Positions 10,501 to 20,365 of a stretch of 64,000 nt of DNA are shown here, one piece after another. Made by a program: the position numbers and the translations under genes. Origin of the DNA: Sipunculus nudus (Eukaryota; Annelida; Sipuncula; Golfingiida; Sipunculidae); NCBI GenBank assembly GCA_026874595.1, contig CM049312.1, positions 65,316,929-65,380,928 of the forward strand, written 5' to 3'. Under the pieces are notes generated by a model. That model saw only the letters and a program-made list of their open reading frames with translations, ran no database searches and was not told the origin of the DNA. The first letter of the stretch is position 1. Every line of letters begins with the position of its first letter.

Positions 10501-11904
10501 GTGTTCCAACTCTTGGTACAGGAACCAGTGCCATGCCCGCTGCTACCCGGACTGTAAAGGTCAGTGTTTACAGCAATAACATGATTTCAAATATAGTTCA
10601 ATCTGCGTAAATATAAAAACCTTAATGCAAAGGTCTGATAAGTTCATGACTTATATTTTGTATGTTTTATTAAGTAATAAAATATTTTTAATAATAATAT
10701 AAATACAACACAGTTAGATATAGATTTGATTATGCAATTATAAAATTAGATACAATTGCATAATGTTAAATTGGCGTGAAGACGTCAGAATTCAGAAGTA
10801 CGGATATTGATAGTTTAATTTAATGTTAATTGTGCTACTATATATATCTTAAAGAATATTACCTGAGGAAATGCAACGGTGTGACCGAGATTCCGTCATG
10901 CGTCAATGGAAACTTCAATCCAGACACCTGTCAGTGTGACTGCAAAAACGGCTGGCAAGGCGCACTTTGCGACACGCGTGAGTATTTAAAAAGAATACTA
11001 AGCTCATCATGTCTGAGTCAAATTCTCCTGACAGGAGGTGCGAGTAACAGTATACCATGAATACATTCTTGTATCTTCATGAATTTCAATATTTAGATTT
11101 TATTTCTCAAAAAGAAACCTTAATATAAACAAGATAATGTCTACGCCTTTTATATTGACCATAGTGACATATAAACAAGAGACATTTAGATTTAAAAGAA
11201 TCATCTGAAGGAGAATCAGCAAAACATGCTCTGAAACGTGCTTTACAATAAGTTCTCAATTGTCCTCATAAAACAATTTACAATTTTTATTTATACAGCT
11301 GACTGTTCCGTGAGTACTCTTCCGTCGACATGGCCGTGCTCTAGCTGGGAACGTGACGAGAGCAAAAGTTCGGCATACAAATGTTCAAAGGGCTGGTTCT
11401 CAGGGCAATGCTGGTACAACTGTAATGCTGATTGTAAAGGTATTCAGACGTACATTTAAAGTTCATTTATGAAGTCATTTCCAGTAAGAGGATTGAAAAA
11501 AAATAAGCCTTCAATCTTTAAACATCAAACTGCTGAATTTGAAAGTGCAACTTGATAAATATATTAATATAATTGGTTCAATTCACTACTATCCCTTCAT
11601 ACACTGCATGTTATAAATGGGCCGTGGGCTACGAATTCTTGTCTGTACCATGACTATATATAGGGCAGTAGATAAATTGCTTACTTCAGTTATTACACGT
11701 GTTGTTGTATTCAATAATTGCTTCTTTTTGTATATTTTCCTTCATTATTTTGGTAAATATATATAATTAGACGTGTGATCATATGATTGACAGTTGTGGT
11801 CTTTTCCCTTAGCTGATTACTTGAAGAACTGTCCTGGAGTAAGCGAAATCCCAGAGTGCAGCGGCGGGCAATCATTTGACCCGACTTCATGCGCCTGCGG
11901 CTAA
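1277..11904 (+). CDS. Copy 1: secreted CAP-EGF-ShKT modular protein, 5' end outside window
   Basis: Coding exons: 1277-1449, 3606-3739, 4258-4363, 4726-4814, 5342-5478, 6761-6799, 7116-7211, 7578-7673, 8937-9038, 9721-9816, 10434-10559, 10855-10977, 11299-11439, 11813-11904. All boundaries are GT-AG except the donor at 6800 (GC). Reading phase is continuous throughout and ends at TAA 11902-11904. Exon 1 (ATG plus one G in the other copies) should lie about 0.7 kb left of the window; with it the product is 517 residues. Order: signal peptide, CAP domain with cysteine-rich hinge, linker, EGF, ShKT, EGF, EGF, ShKT-like, EGF, ShKT-like, half-EGF. CAP proteins with such tails are extracellular; the ligand or role is unknown. 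There are no membrane segments after the signal peptide. Compared with copy 2 it lacks one EGF plus ShKT-like pair and carries Lys in the CAP GQN motif. The family call is firm; any physiological role would be a guess. Confidence 0.85.
1856..1886. repeat. (TA)n microsatellite, copy 1 intron 2
   Basis: Short pure TA tract. Longer TA tracts occupy the equivalent site in copy 2 (28979-29025) and copy 3 (53033-53100). Confidence 0.9.
2690..3177 (-). mobile_element. Copy 1-specific insertion with 12-bp target duplication
   Basis: TTGACAAGTAAT occurs at 2690-2701 and 3166-3177. Copies 2 and 3 have a single version with no insert. The left end is (ATATT)-rich and, read on the minus strand, carries AATAAA before an AT-rich tail, which suits a minus-strand retroposon. 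The first ~65 bp are duplicated. Confidence 0.6.
3246..3410. repeat. (TA)n-(GA)n-(TA)n compound microsatellite
   Basis: Copy 1 upstream of exon 3. A GA tract sits between TA tracts; the site is also repeat-filled in copies 2 and 3. Confidence 0.9.
3606..3739 (+). CDS. Copy 1 exon 3: CAP core
   Basis: It encodes YWSQDIEKKAMEWARTCP followed by GGHGG, the central CAP helix (W.x.l...A..WA..C) and the first conserved His. The G-Q/E-N motif reads AKQNM here, where copies 2 and 3 have AGQNM. Phase 0 to phase 2. Confidence 0.85.
4258..4363 (+). CDS. Copy 1 exon 4: CAP TGHY segment
   Basis: It starts with the third base of an Arg codon split across the intron. It encodes RCIYDFWKEC and ends TGNWADTGHYTI. 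TGHYT is the CAP family signature holding the second conserved His. Donor gtaagt; ends in phase 0. Confidence 0.85.
4528..4574. repeat. (TA)n microsatellite, copy 1 intron 4
   Basis: The paralogous site in copy 2 (31853-31906) is also TA; copy 3 has no tract there. Confidence 0.85.
4726..4814 (+). CDS. Copy 1 exon 5: CAP end (VCNYNTM)
   Basis: It encodes QDGAFNLKVGCGFVNC and LVCNYNT, the second CAP signature (usually [LV]VCNY.P). The stretch after TGHYT is unlike the common Q.VW sequence, so this is a divergent CAP. It ends in phase 2 before gtaagt; reading into the intron gives ATG TAA at once. Confidence 0.85.
5342..5478 (+). CDS. Copy 1 exon 6: CAP C-terminal hinge
   Basis: It encodes PSSSKLGDFVEKKYLL, then YEIGSPCTGCRSGTGWCYKG and LC. 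The IGSPC..C.SG..C..GLC arrangement is the hinge that follows the CAP domain in CRISP-like proteins. It ends in phase 1, starting the series of phase 1-1 module exons. Confidence 0.85.
6761..6799 (+). CDS. Copy 1 exon 7: 13-residue linker with GC donor
   Basis: This 39-nt micro-exon encodes VDTCPAGTQGNDC. The only donor that keeps phase 1 into exon 8 is gcaagt at 6800, a GC-AG intron with otherwise ideal consensus. Using gt at 6804 would break the frame. Copy 3 has gtacgt at the same place, which supports the assignment. An internal cag at 6776-6778 offers an in-frame acceptor 18 nt downstream. Confidence 0.75.
7116..7211 (+). CDS. Copy 1 exon 8: EGF-like module
   Basis: Six cysteines spaced C-x5-C-x9-C-x-C-x-C-x8-C, with CQCDC in the middle and HLCD at the end. 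The spacing fits a compact EGF-like domain. Phase 1-1. Confidence 0.85.
7578..7673 (+). CDS. Copy 1 exon 9: ShKT domain
   Basis: 32 residues with six cysteines spaced C-x6-C-x4-C-x9-C-x3-C-x2-C, the typical ShKT pattern. It contains ECQNFGSSC and CAAYCNKC. Such domains occur in many animal extracellular enzymes and matrix proteins, so the fold alone does not imply a toxin. Phase 1-1. Confidence 0.85.
8937..9038 (+). CDS. Copy 1 exon 10: EGF-like module
   Basis: 34 residues, C-x5-C-x11-C-x-C-x-C-x8-C, with CGCVCTGGWEGKLC. Acceptor atgcag, donor gtaagt, phase 1-1. Confidence 0.85.
9721..9816 (+). CDS. Copy 1 exon 11: EGF-like module
   Basis: 32 residues, C-x4-C-x10-C-x-C-x-C-x8-C, with CSCVCTGHWRGDTC. 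All six cysteines are present, unlike copy 3. Donor gtgagt, phase 1-1. Confidence 0.85.
10434..10559 (+). CDS. Copy 1 exon 12: six-cysteine ShKT-like module
   Basis: 42 residues, C-x9-C-x10-C-x8-C-x3-C-x3-C, with VWPCTRLEEG, CSNSWYRNQC and CYPDCK. The C-x3-C-x3-C ending differs by one residue from the classical ShKT ending, so I call it ShKT-like. Phase 1-1. Confidence 0.8.
10855..10977 (+). CDS. Copy 1 exon 13: EGF-like module
   Basis: 41 residues opening EYYLRKCNGVTEIPSC, then CQCDCKNGWQGALCD. Six cysteines, C-x8-C-x9-C-x-C-x-C-x8-C. The Y-L-x-x-C leader recurs in the copy 2 exon 15 and terminal exons, which shows these exons descend from one another. Confidence 0.85.
11299..11439 (+). CDS. 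Copy 1 exon 14: six-cysteine ShKT-like module
   Basis: 47 residues, C-x10-C-x14-C-x8-C-x3-C-x3-C, with TWPCSSWERDESK, CSKGWFSGQC and CNADCK. It is paralogous to exon 12. Phase 1-1, donor gtattc. Confidence 0.8.
11813..11904 (+). CDS. Copy 1 terminal exon 15: half-EGF and stop
   Basis: It encodes ADYLKNCPGVSEIPEC, then FDPTSCACG and TAA. The first four EGF cysteines (C-x8-C-x10-C-x-C) are present, then the stop removes the last two. The same truncation occurs in copy 2, so it is the normal C terminus and not a recent break. Confidence 0.85.
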
Positions 11905-12322
11905 TCAAAATGCATAGAACAAAGAAAACAAAGTGCGTTTCTCCACATGGGTGAGCAATGGTCAGATGACAGTAACTGTCCCTAAAAAACATCAACGGCA
12001 GTAGTATTAAGCTAAGAGAAGACTTTTATAAAGAACATGGTGATAGTTCATTTTCTTTCAGTTCCGAAATGTCTAGGTCCCAGTTTTAAATTTGTTTAGC
12101 TTCGAGGTCGTTGAACTAGGCTGTTTGGCTAAATTCCAGAAAAATGTTTACCTTTCTATTAGTATCCCCAGATCCAAATAACTCTAGGAAACACACTTTG
12201 TGCCAGTAACTATTTCCATGACATTCAATGTGTAATAGAACCAGTGTTTGTTGTTTAGTAAATCATTTTATTTATATACAACTTATTATGACCATCAAGA
12301 CAATGATATGTTTATATTTAGA

Positions 12323-12328
12323 AATAAA
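12323..12328 (+). promoter_or_regulatory. Polyadenylation signal AATAAA, copy 1
   Basis: AATAAA lies 419 nt after the stop and is conserved in the paralogous 3' flank of copy 2 (41708). A second AATAAA lies at 12568. Confidence 0.5.
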
Positions 12329-12519
12329 GCATGTTCATTCTTGATGCAATAAGTGATTTATATTCCTACTACCAGATGCCTGTTCTTCGCTGATTTGTCT
12401 TCTTCAAATTCCCGGCGTTATTTAAACTGATTTCATGATCATATTTGTAAATTTCAAATAGCAGGAAATTTATTTTTAATTGGTTTATTTTTAATTATAC
12501 TTCTCTTTTAAATTTACAG

Positions 12520-12573
12520 GTGAAGATTGAGTAGAAGTTGAGGTGGAGAAATCGAATTGTTTTAACGAATAAA
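12520..12573 (+). other. Possible alternative terminal or 3'UTR exon of copy 1
   Basis: A good acceptor (ctcttttaaatttacag) is followed in phase 1 by GT GAA GAT TGA, which would give K-G-E-D-stop after exon 14, and then AATAAA at 12568. Copy 2 keeps the acceptor, frame, stop and AATAAA at 41898-41951. It may be an alternative last exon or a 3'UTR exon. Confidence 0.4.
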
Positions 12574-12590
12574 GGTTTCAACTCGAACAA

Positions 12591-15500
12591 TTGCTTAATT
12601 ATTCTTATTTATTATTTCTTTTTGTTTGCAATTTATTAAGAAAGACTATATATGAAAAAAAAAAAGATTTTCACCTTTAGCTGTTATATAGCTGTTTCTC
12701 ATACGCTGTCGAATTAAAGTGCTTATAAAGCAAAGTAAAAGGCGTTTTACACTTACATTTTATACTGACCCAATGAATTTAAATACAGGATTAAGTTCAA
12801 TATTGTGATTAAAAGTGGTTTTAGCCAAAGGAGGGGAGTCATATATGTGATTATGTTATGTAAAGGTACTAACATCTAGTCAACGAGCTGATAAAATTAT
12901 CAAATTATCGCTCCCAGTTTGCAGGTTTTATGTGTTCATTTCGTTCTCTAACAAATTTTAAACCCTTCGTATTTAGAGTCTGATAATAACATTGAAATAC
13001 ATACTAAAAGTCGCCAGACAATTTGTAGACTTTTTCGATTAAATGTATTGGATTCCAGGCAATTTCTGAAAAGTGAGGTTCCCAAGTTCCCAGGTTCCAT
13101 TTGACAAACTAAAAAAATGTAACCGGGGGTTGTTAATACCGCACTTGCAGTAGTTAAATGGTGACTAGATCCTAATGGTGAGAGCAAATGAAGCAGCGCA
13201 AGCCTTAGTATATATTTAATTTATATTTGAATGTTTAGAAACACTGTCCTACTGTTAATTCAAACTGATAAGAGGACGTGCCCCATGTTCTTATAATGTA
13301 CCTAATCCTTCACCCTTTTTACTTTTGGTCTATCACCCATAGCAACAGGTATATCATGACAGAACGCATATAAAGACTAATCCCTATACAAATACCTTAC
13401 TTCTACTATTTAAGAATTAGCTATTTTCTAAATGCGTTAGTTTGTAGTATAATAAAAGCATGAAGAGATCGTATTTGCCTACATTTTATGGGAGTGGAAC
13501 GAGGTACGAGTTAAAGCACCGTGTGAATCCATTTCGTACATAACTACTTAAATAGACAGTGAGAAACCATAACAATTTGATAATCTGCACTAAAATATGA
13601 AATATGGGTTTTGATCCGTATATTTCAGGTAAAATATGCAAACTAGCCAAAATAGGTAAAGGTTTATTGTTAAATTAAGCATTCTTTTTAATAAGAACAG
13701 ACTAAAATAATCTGCTCCTATTAATAACTTTGCATTACTATGCATTATGTTAATCAGTTTTAAAGAAACTTTATACATTTCTTTTTTATAAATAATTTGC
13801 ATATTTTAATATGTAAATCTGCAACTATAGACAAGACGAACCCCAGAACAATTAAATAATCGTCACTACCATACTTTTTTAAAAGGGTCTAGGCTAATTT
13901 TTCCTGTGGAATCGATTTCTGCTTCGGATTTTTTTTATCTTGCATACTGAATGAGATAATTTGCATGTTTAAATAAATTAATGAAATGTAAAATGAAAAC
14001 AAAAATTTTATTGATATTTCGGTTTTACCTGGTCAGAGTAAACAATTTTGGAACAAAATATTCAAATTGTATACAATAAAACATCAGTCTGTGTAAATTT
14101 TTTTAAGGAATAAATTTGCAGATGGTTTATGCAAATTAGGCAAATTATGTTTATTGTTAAAATTTGCATTCTTTTTAAGGAATACCCTAACAAATTAAAT
14201 ACTGGTTGTTTTACTGACTATCTTTAGAAAGTACAATATCGATTCTCCGATGAGGGAACCAAATATCGCTTATTTTTAAACAAGAGAGACTGTTAAATTT
14301 ACCAAATTACAGTTAACTAAGACAGCTTCTGAAGAGTGCATTTGTTCTTTAATTGATTCTTTTTAGCAAAGCTATAAACCATTTACCGATTCCTGACTAA
14401 AATATTGCTTCGAAAGGAGGAAGTTATAGTAACTCAACATTAAATATTTGTATGCGTGTTCAATTAGTGATAGTTTTTTAAGTAGACCTACAGAGTCAAG
14501 CAAATGATACTGCTTTGAAGGCAACGGAAATGGTATACACTTGTGGAATATGTAAGTGTAGAAAATAAACTTTTAATTTTATTTCACACTTTGTTAAATC
14601 TGCTTTTTATTTGCACATGGACCATCCACATTTAACATGCCTGAGGATTAAACTTTAAGTGTCCTTACATATGATTGGGATGCAATTTTCATCTACTTTC
14701 AACGATATTTGGCAATCTGAACTGTACTCCTTATGCCCGTTAATGAACGACCATAGATTTGACTATAGAATGCCTTCATAATGGCACATAGTTTATTTTA
14801 AACGTACAGTTCTGCTTCTTCACATGTAAATATGAGTGCCTCAACATCAGAAACATAAGGATACAGAGACTGTACGCTGAATTGGCATAGAGGATTAAAT
14901 AATCATGATTTGACCCGTTGCTCAATATATATGCAAATAAGATAATAAATATGTATTATAATTTAAGGTGAATATCATTCACCACTCCCTGCCTTAGCAG
15001 GCAGGCAAACACAACTTAATGCTACTAAGAGGCATAATCTTTTTTTTTTATTTTAATTTTCCTAACAGCATTGTTTTTCTTTTAACATATATTCATATCT
15101 ACATATACAAATTAGTTAGCTAAATAATGCGAATGTATATATATTCTTATGAAGTGATGAACATAATAAATATTAAGATTAAGTCATTAAAAGGATCAGT
15201 ATTTGCCTTGTTAGGATGTTCCTGTAAACAGAGGTATGCAGCATTTTTCGATAAACTTCAGAATTTGCCTTATTTGCATAATTTCTCTGCAATCTACAGC
15301 TTAAAACTCGCTTTTCATAAAAAGTAATTTTATATTTGATACAAATTGAATATGTTGCTTCGCTGTGCCCACTTAAAACTAGAGTTTGATATATTTTTTA
15401 GAATATATTATTTTTGTTTATTCATTCAAATATGCAAAATATTTTATTAAATATGCACGAAACAAAATTGTCATGACAAGTAATCGATTCTATCGGAAGA

Positions 15501-16500
15501 ATACTTGAAGAACTATTGAGAAAAGTCTGGTAGTGACGATTATCGAATTGTTCTAGATTTGGCCCTAAAATATTTATTACAATCATTAACCATGAATCGC
15601 CAATTCACTACACTAAAATTTTAAGGAGACAGTACCACATCACAGCATTGTAATTTCATCAAAGTGTGTTTTATAATATATTTTCTGATTAAATATGTTA
15701 CACAAATAATGTATATGTCATCCTCTTTAATCTCTGTTATCTGGGGCAGAGGCCCCTGTAAAGCTCGTAATCATCTTGAGTTATTAGCTTGGAAAGCATA
15801 GTTGCCTCTTTAATTATCTCTGTGACAACCATATTCTGATGTTTTATAATCCAGGTATCTCCTCCGTGAGGTATGCTGATGAACTTGGAAAAAAAATCCA
15901 TACCTTGTTTCTTTAAATTATCATTGATTCAGTCAGGGAGGTATGCATTCATCCCGTTCGTCTATGTGCTTGTGTGTGTGTTTGTGGTTTGTTCAAAACA
16001 TAACTCACGCAATTATGGACGGAATCTCATGAAAGAACCGATTAGATTATTCGGACCATTTTCCCAGGTTCCTTCGTGCATAAGTAAATTTACATTTGTG
16101 CATATTCGTTGATGACGTCCCTGAATCCGGATTGTGTGACTGATCCATACCAAATTCTTCTTTATTTGTGGATTTCAGATACGCTCTGACAATTTTATGA
16201 GATTCTGTTAATGATTGCCTCATTTAAGCTGCGAACAAACACAGAAACACACTAATGAACGGGGATAAACGAATACCTTCCGCCAAATATTCTAAAAAGT
16301 CAGTCCAAGACAGGTGGGATAGTAACACAGATCTTACTGCGCGTCGCTGAAAGCTTTGTGATGTCTAACAAATACGAAATTAAGTAATGAAAAAACCCTG
16401 ATAGAATAGATCTATATAAATAAATTATAACGGGAAATCTTACCAGACTTAAGTAAAAATGTAAAATGCATAAGAAGACATACATGTCTATGTCAGAAAT
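12591..16500. other. 3' flank of copy 1, paralogous to 41960-45480
   Basis: AT-rich and non-coding. It aligns in long blocks with the flank of copy 2, for example the Ca. 330-bp segment from 13297 that is single here and doubled in copy 2. No domain or convincing exon seen. Confidence 0.6.
16050..16250. repeat. Dispersed repeat, copy a
   Basis: Contains ccctgaatccgg and a CA-rich end (gaacaaacacagaaacacac). Related copies lie at 20160-20365 and 45000-45190. Confidence 0.5.
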
Positions 16501-16596
16501 CACAGTAAAGTAAAACCTAGCCTAACGACCCACTCTATTTATGTTCCTGTATTTTATTTTGTGTGCTGTTTGTGTTGATTAGTTTACAGATAAAAT

Positions 16597-17260
16597 GTGT
16601 TTGTTTTCTTTGTTCAGCTGAATACCTATATTTTATCTTATATTTGTCTTGCTCAGATTATATTTATGTTTTTGGTTCGGGTTAGTACCTATATTGTTTT
16701 AAGCATTCATCTTGCATATTGGATTAAGTTTATTATTCAGCTGAGTACCTATCTTATATTTTATATTCCTCAGATTTAATTTGCTTTTGTTAAACTGAGA
16801 ACATATATCCATATTCTATGTTATACTTAAATTATATCACTCATGCTGTTTTTTATGGTTCAGGTGAATACCTGTTTTGTGTTGAGTGTTCGTCATGCTC
16901 AGACAAAATTATTGTGTTTGTTAATTTGAGTACCTGTATTTATTGTGGTCATCTCGGACCATATTTTCAAGCTGAGTTGCTTTATTTAAGTTGCATATAT
17001 AAAAGTACTTATTTTTTAAAGAGTATATGCTGAATTACTTGAATATATATGACAGGCCAGGTATATTGTATATTTTATGTTCATATTCATGATTATTTCC
17101 CTCAACGATCAAATTCTTCGTTCTCGATCTGTTTTGTTTACCTATAGTTCATTTTTTTATATTTTTTTATAATCTTTGTTTGTTTTGCTATAACTTCAAG
17201 AGAAAATTTCATCATGCTGATTTTTTTTTCAGATTAGTACCTATATTTATTTTGTATCGC
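16597..17260. repeat. Degenerate ~60-bp tandem repeat
   Basis: Units begin near 16617, 16678, 16737, 16796, 16861 and 16922 with variants of cagctgAGTACCTATATTT, with a further similar start at 17231. The unit start resembles the acceptor and first codons of the terminal exon (cagctgaatacct at 18531). Confidence 0.55.
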
Positions 17261-17278
17261 AGACCATTTTATGTTTAG

Positions 17279-17279
<1 letters not shown>

Positions 17280-17342
<63 letters not shown>
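17280..17342. repeat. (TA)n tract left of the TIR element
   Basis: Pure TA. A second TA tract (18353-18479) flanks the element on the right, so the element probably landed inside a microsatellite. Confidence 0.9.
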
Positions 17343-17343
<1 letters not shown>

Positions 17344-17346
<3 letters not shown>

Positions 17347-18349
17347 TAGAACGCCTGCTAACGGCCACGCCTCAATAACGGTCAATACGTCTATAACGGT
17401 CAGATTTTCTGGTCCCGAATTTTCGACCTTTATATTTCAGAATCATTTTGTTGTCAATTACGGTCACTCCTCTATTCCGTATTACGGCCAGGTCTCTCGG
17501 TCCCGCAGGCCGGGAAACGCCTCAATTACGGTCAGGCTGAGGGGCAGTGACTGCGTGACATTGGCTCCACAAATCGAGCGGCCACTACTAAACTGAATAT
17601 CATAACACGTGTCCGCTCTCATATACTCTGTTAATGAGTGCCGCAATAAAGGCAACCACTAGACCATGACTGAGTTGTTTGGCACGTAGCCAGCGTCGTA
17701 CTACCCCAGTTAGCCTCATTAGTATGCACATTATTAAGGCATGTGTTCCCACTTGCGTGTATGTTTGGAAATCAGTTGTACGAGCCTGATCTTAATCAGG
17801 GTGTTTGTTATTTAATTAACGAATGACAACCTTCGGGTCCCGATAATTTTGTCATAAAAAAAAAACGTTAGGCAGACTATCAAGATGAAATTACGGACTC
17901 GAAAGTGTGTAACGAACAGTCTTCCATAACTGCTTTCTTTCACCAGATGTAAAGAGTGTATTCTGTGAATGTTCACATATTTCTGCTGATACTTTCGTGC
18001 TATTAGTATGCTTTGATGGATACAAAGAACTTCTCATCATTTGTACAAATATTATGGATATATTTGTCTGTTTCTAATTTAATAACAGAAACTGTATTTG
18101 TCTATATTTTTGGCAACTGTTATAAATAGGGTTGACGTGATTGTAAATATTTTATTTTTTCATTGATAACAGTAGACATACTAATACTCTGTATATACGT
18201 TTATTTTGTTGATTGTAATCAAGATTTGAACTTGGTTTCGTGTTACATTTTACCACCCCCCAATCCTGGACAAGTCCTGTATAACGGCCACTCCTGTATT
18301 CAGGCCACTTTCATCCAGTCCCGATGGTGACCGTAATACAGGCGTTCCA

Positions 18350-18352
<3 letters not shown>
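17344..18352. mobile_element. Non-autonomous TIR DNA transposon (pogo/Tc1-like), 1009 bp
   Basis: Left end CAGTAGAACGCCTG, right end (complement) CAGTGGAACGCCTG, with related subterminal AACGGCC/ACGGTCA sequence repeated inside both ends. It is flanked by TA on both sides, the target preference of Tc1/mariner/pogo elements. No transposase ORF. Confidence 0.75.
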
Positions 18353-18434
<82 letters not shown>

Positions 18435-18445
18435 AATATATATAA

Positions 18446-18479
<34 letters not shown>
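18353..18479. repeat. (TA)n tract right of the TIR element
   Basis: TA repeat interrupted by a few TAAATA variants. Confidence 0.9.
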
Positions 18480-18480
<1 letters not shown>

Positions 18481-18533
18481 ATATACCATAGTATATATTG
18501 TATACTGTTGATCAAACTTAATGTATTTTTCAG

Positions 18534-18619
18534 CTGAATACCTTTAAAACTGCCCCGGGGTAAGTGATATCCCAGAATGCATCAGCGGACAGATGTTTGA
18601 AGCTTGCGTCTGTACCTAA
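18534..18619 (+). pseudogene. Relic of the terminal half-EGF exon
   Basis: After an intact acceptor (ttttcag), phase 1 reading gives AEYL, a stop, then [15 protein letters not shown] and a final stop, clearly homologous to the terminal exons of copies 1 and 2. The premature TAA at 18545-18547 replaces the Lys/Asn codon. It lies 6.6 kb after the copy 1 stop, beyond a transposon, with no neighbouring module exons that I can find. Confidence 0.7.
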
Positions 18620-18724
18620 ATCAAAACATGCAGTATCAAAAGCAGTGTTTCCTTCTTAAAATAGTGAAAAATTAGGACAGGATGTTTGCAATAAGTGAGT
18701 TCCTAAGAAACATTTTCCCTGGCC

Positions 18725-18890
18725 ATTAGAATGGTAACGCTCGACTCTCTTCGTTGGCGACCCAGGTTTGCTTCCCGGCGTGGCCAAGAGAGTGATTTAC
18801 TCCGGTTCTCTCCCACCCGAGCCATGGAGACTGCCTCGCATTAGCTATATTTTACAATCTATATAAAATAAATAAAATTTAATAAAAAAT
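18725..18890 (+). mobile_element. tRNA-derived SINE (short copy)
   Basis: A-box-like ggtaacgctcgactctc and B-box-like ggtttgcttccc in the head, tail ending in AAATAAATAAA. Head and tail resemble the minus-strand elements at 25455 and 49447. Confidence 0.55.
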
Positions 18891-18899
18891 CATGTCGCA

Positions 18900-20080
18900 T
18901 GTTTAAAAGTTTGAGCTGGATGCACAATGCGATACAACTCTCTCATTGGTCTGATTAGACTTCTTTGCCCTGGGCCAACACTGATAGAAAGCAGCGGTTA
19001 AAGGAAAGGAGATCTTGACGACTGCATTATATTCCCACTGCTAGGAGCGTACGTATAAGTTCCTAAGAAACATCATTTAACTCGTTCAGCGTATATTTTC
19101 TATTATGGACAAAATATTACATATCCTATAGGTTTTTGAAGGTCAGAATGTGTGATCTATCAGGTTTAGCATTTTCTTATATTTGGAAACAATCCTTGAG
19201 TCAGGAGAGTTCCTAAATCAGAGTAATATCACAAAATGCAGTCGGATATGGAACATACAATGCCTTGGGATCTGATCGTTACTATAGTGGAGATTAAAAT
19301 ATATTCCTGATTGGTAACTTTGTGTGTTGTCAAATCGAATGGCGTCAAAGTTTGAATCAGATATGAGCACCATGATATTATACGAGAGTTATATGTCTAC
19401 CTGCTGTGAAGGTTATGATTTAAAAAACGACGTCCCTAAAAGAACAATATATGACATTTTGTAGAAGTTATCGTCGCAAGTGAAATGGATGGCTGGGTGA
19501 TGTAGAAAAAATATGGAGATTGTGATTAATTAAAAAATGAATAACGACTTCACCTTATTTTATCCAATTCTAATGGAATCAGAAAATTGTTGATATTAAC
19601 AACAGAGTCTATAGGGGTAAGGGACGGTTCTTAAAATGCGTATTCTTTTAAGCTGGGCTTATTAAGGTTATTTTATTTGCGCAGTCCCAGATCTTAGTAT
19701 GCCATCGTGACAAAGACCGTGTGATGTATATTTTGTGTCAAGAGCAATACCCACTAAATTCCTTTTGTTCCATTCGAATTACCTCTGCGGTCAAAAATAT
19801 CTTGTACATACTTATCTCACACCCTGCCAGGAACATCTATCTCCTAGTATAACCCATTTGAGAAAAAATCACCTACGTGCACTCTTTAGTTATCTTTAGG
19901 ATATATTTAAATGGATGCTCAAGTGCTTAGTTTTTCATCATTTTTTTTCTCTTTAAATAAAAATAAAAATTGTTTGACAATAAACTTAAGTGAGTGATCT
20001 TGTTATTATTAGTTGAATGAGGTTAACTTATTCTTCTCCTTTATTTATTAAGACGTTATAGTTTATACTATAAAGCTCAT
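18900..20080. other. Intergenic, nothing recognised
   Basis: Non-coding AT-rich sequence; no long ORF, no domain, no strong repeat seen. Confidence 0.5.
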
Positions 20081-20159
20081 ATTGGTAAAATTTAGTTCTC
20101 GGGAAAATATATATTATTTTCCTTGTAATAGTCACGCTTTCTTATTCAAGTCTTGTTTA

Positions 20160-20365
20160 CTTTGCATTCACTTATTCGGTCCATATTCCCAGATTCTTTC
20201 ATGCATTTTCTTTCATGGCGTTCCTGAATCTGGGTCATGTGCCGGGTCGACACCAAAGTGTTGTCGGTTTTTCATTATCCTTTTACCGAAATGCCCTGCA
20301 AAATTCATGACATTCCGTTCACGATTCCACAAGTATAATATTGTGAACAAACACACACAAACACA
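20160..20365. repeat. Dispersed repeat, copy b
   Basis: Shares ttattcgg-cca-ttcccag, tgaatc-gg and a terminal ACACAAACACAC stretch with 16050-16250. The CA-rich end continues into a low-complexity CA tract to about 20400. Confidence 0.5.

Noticed and set aside
15219-15260. Cysteine-containing stretch (GCSCKQ) as a possible module relic
   Set aside because: Too short, and no acceptor or donor in phase; no match to the family modules.
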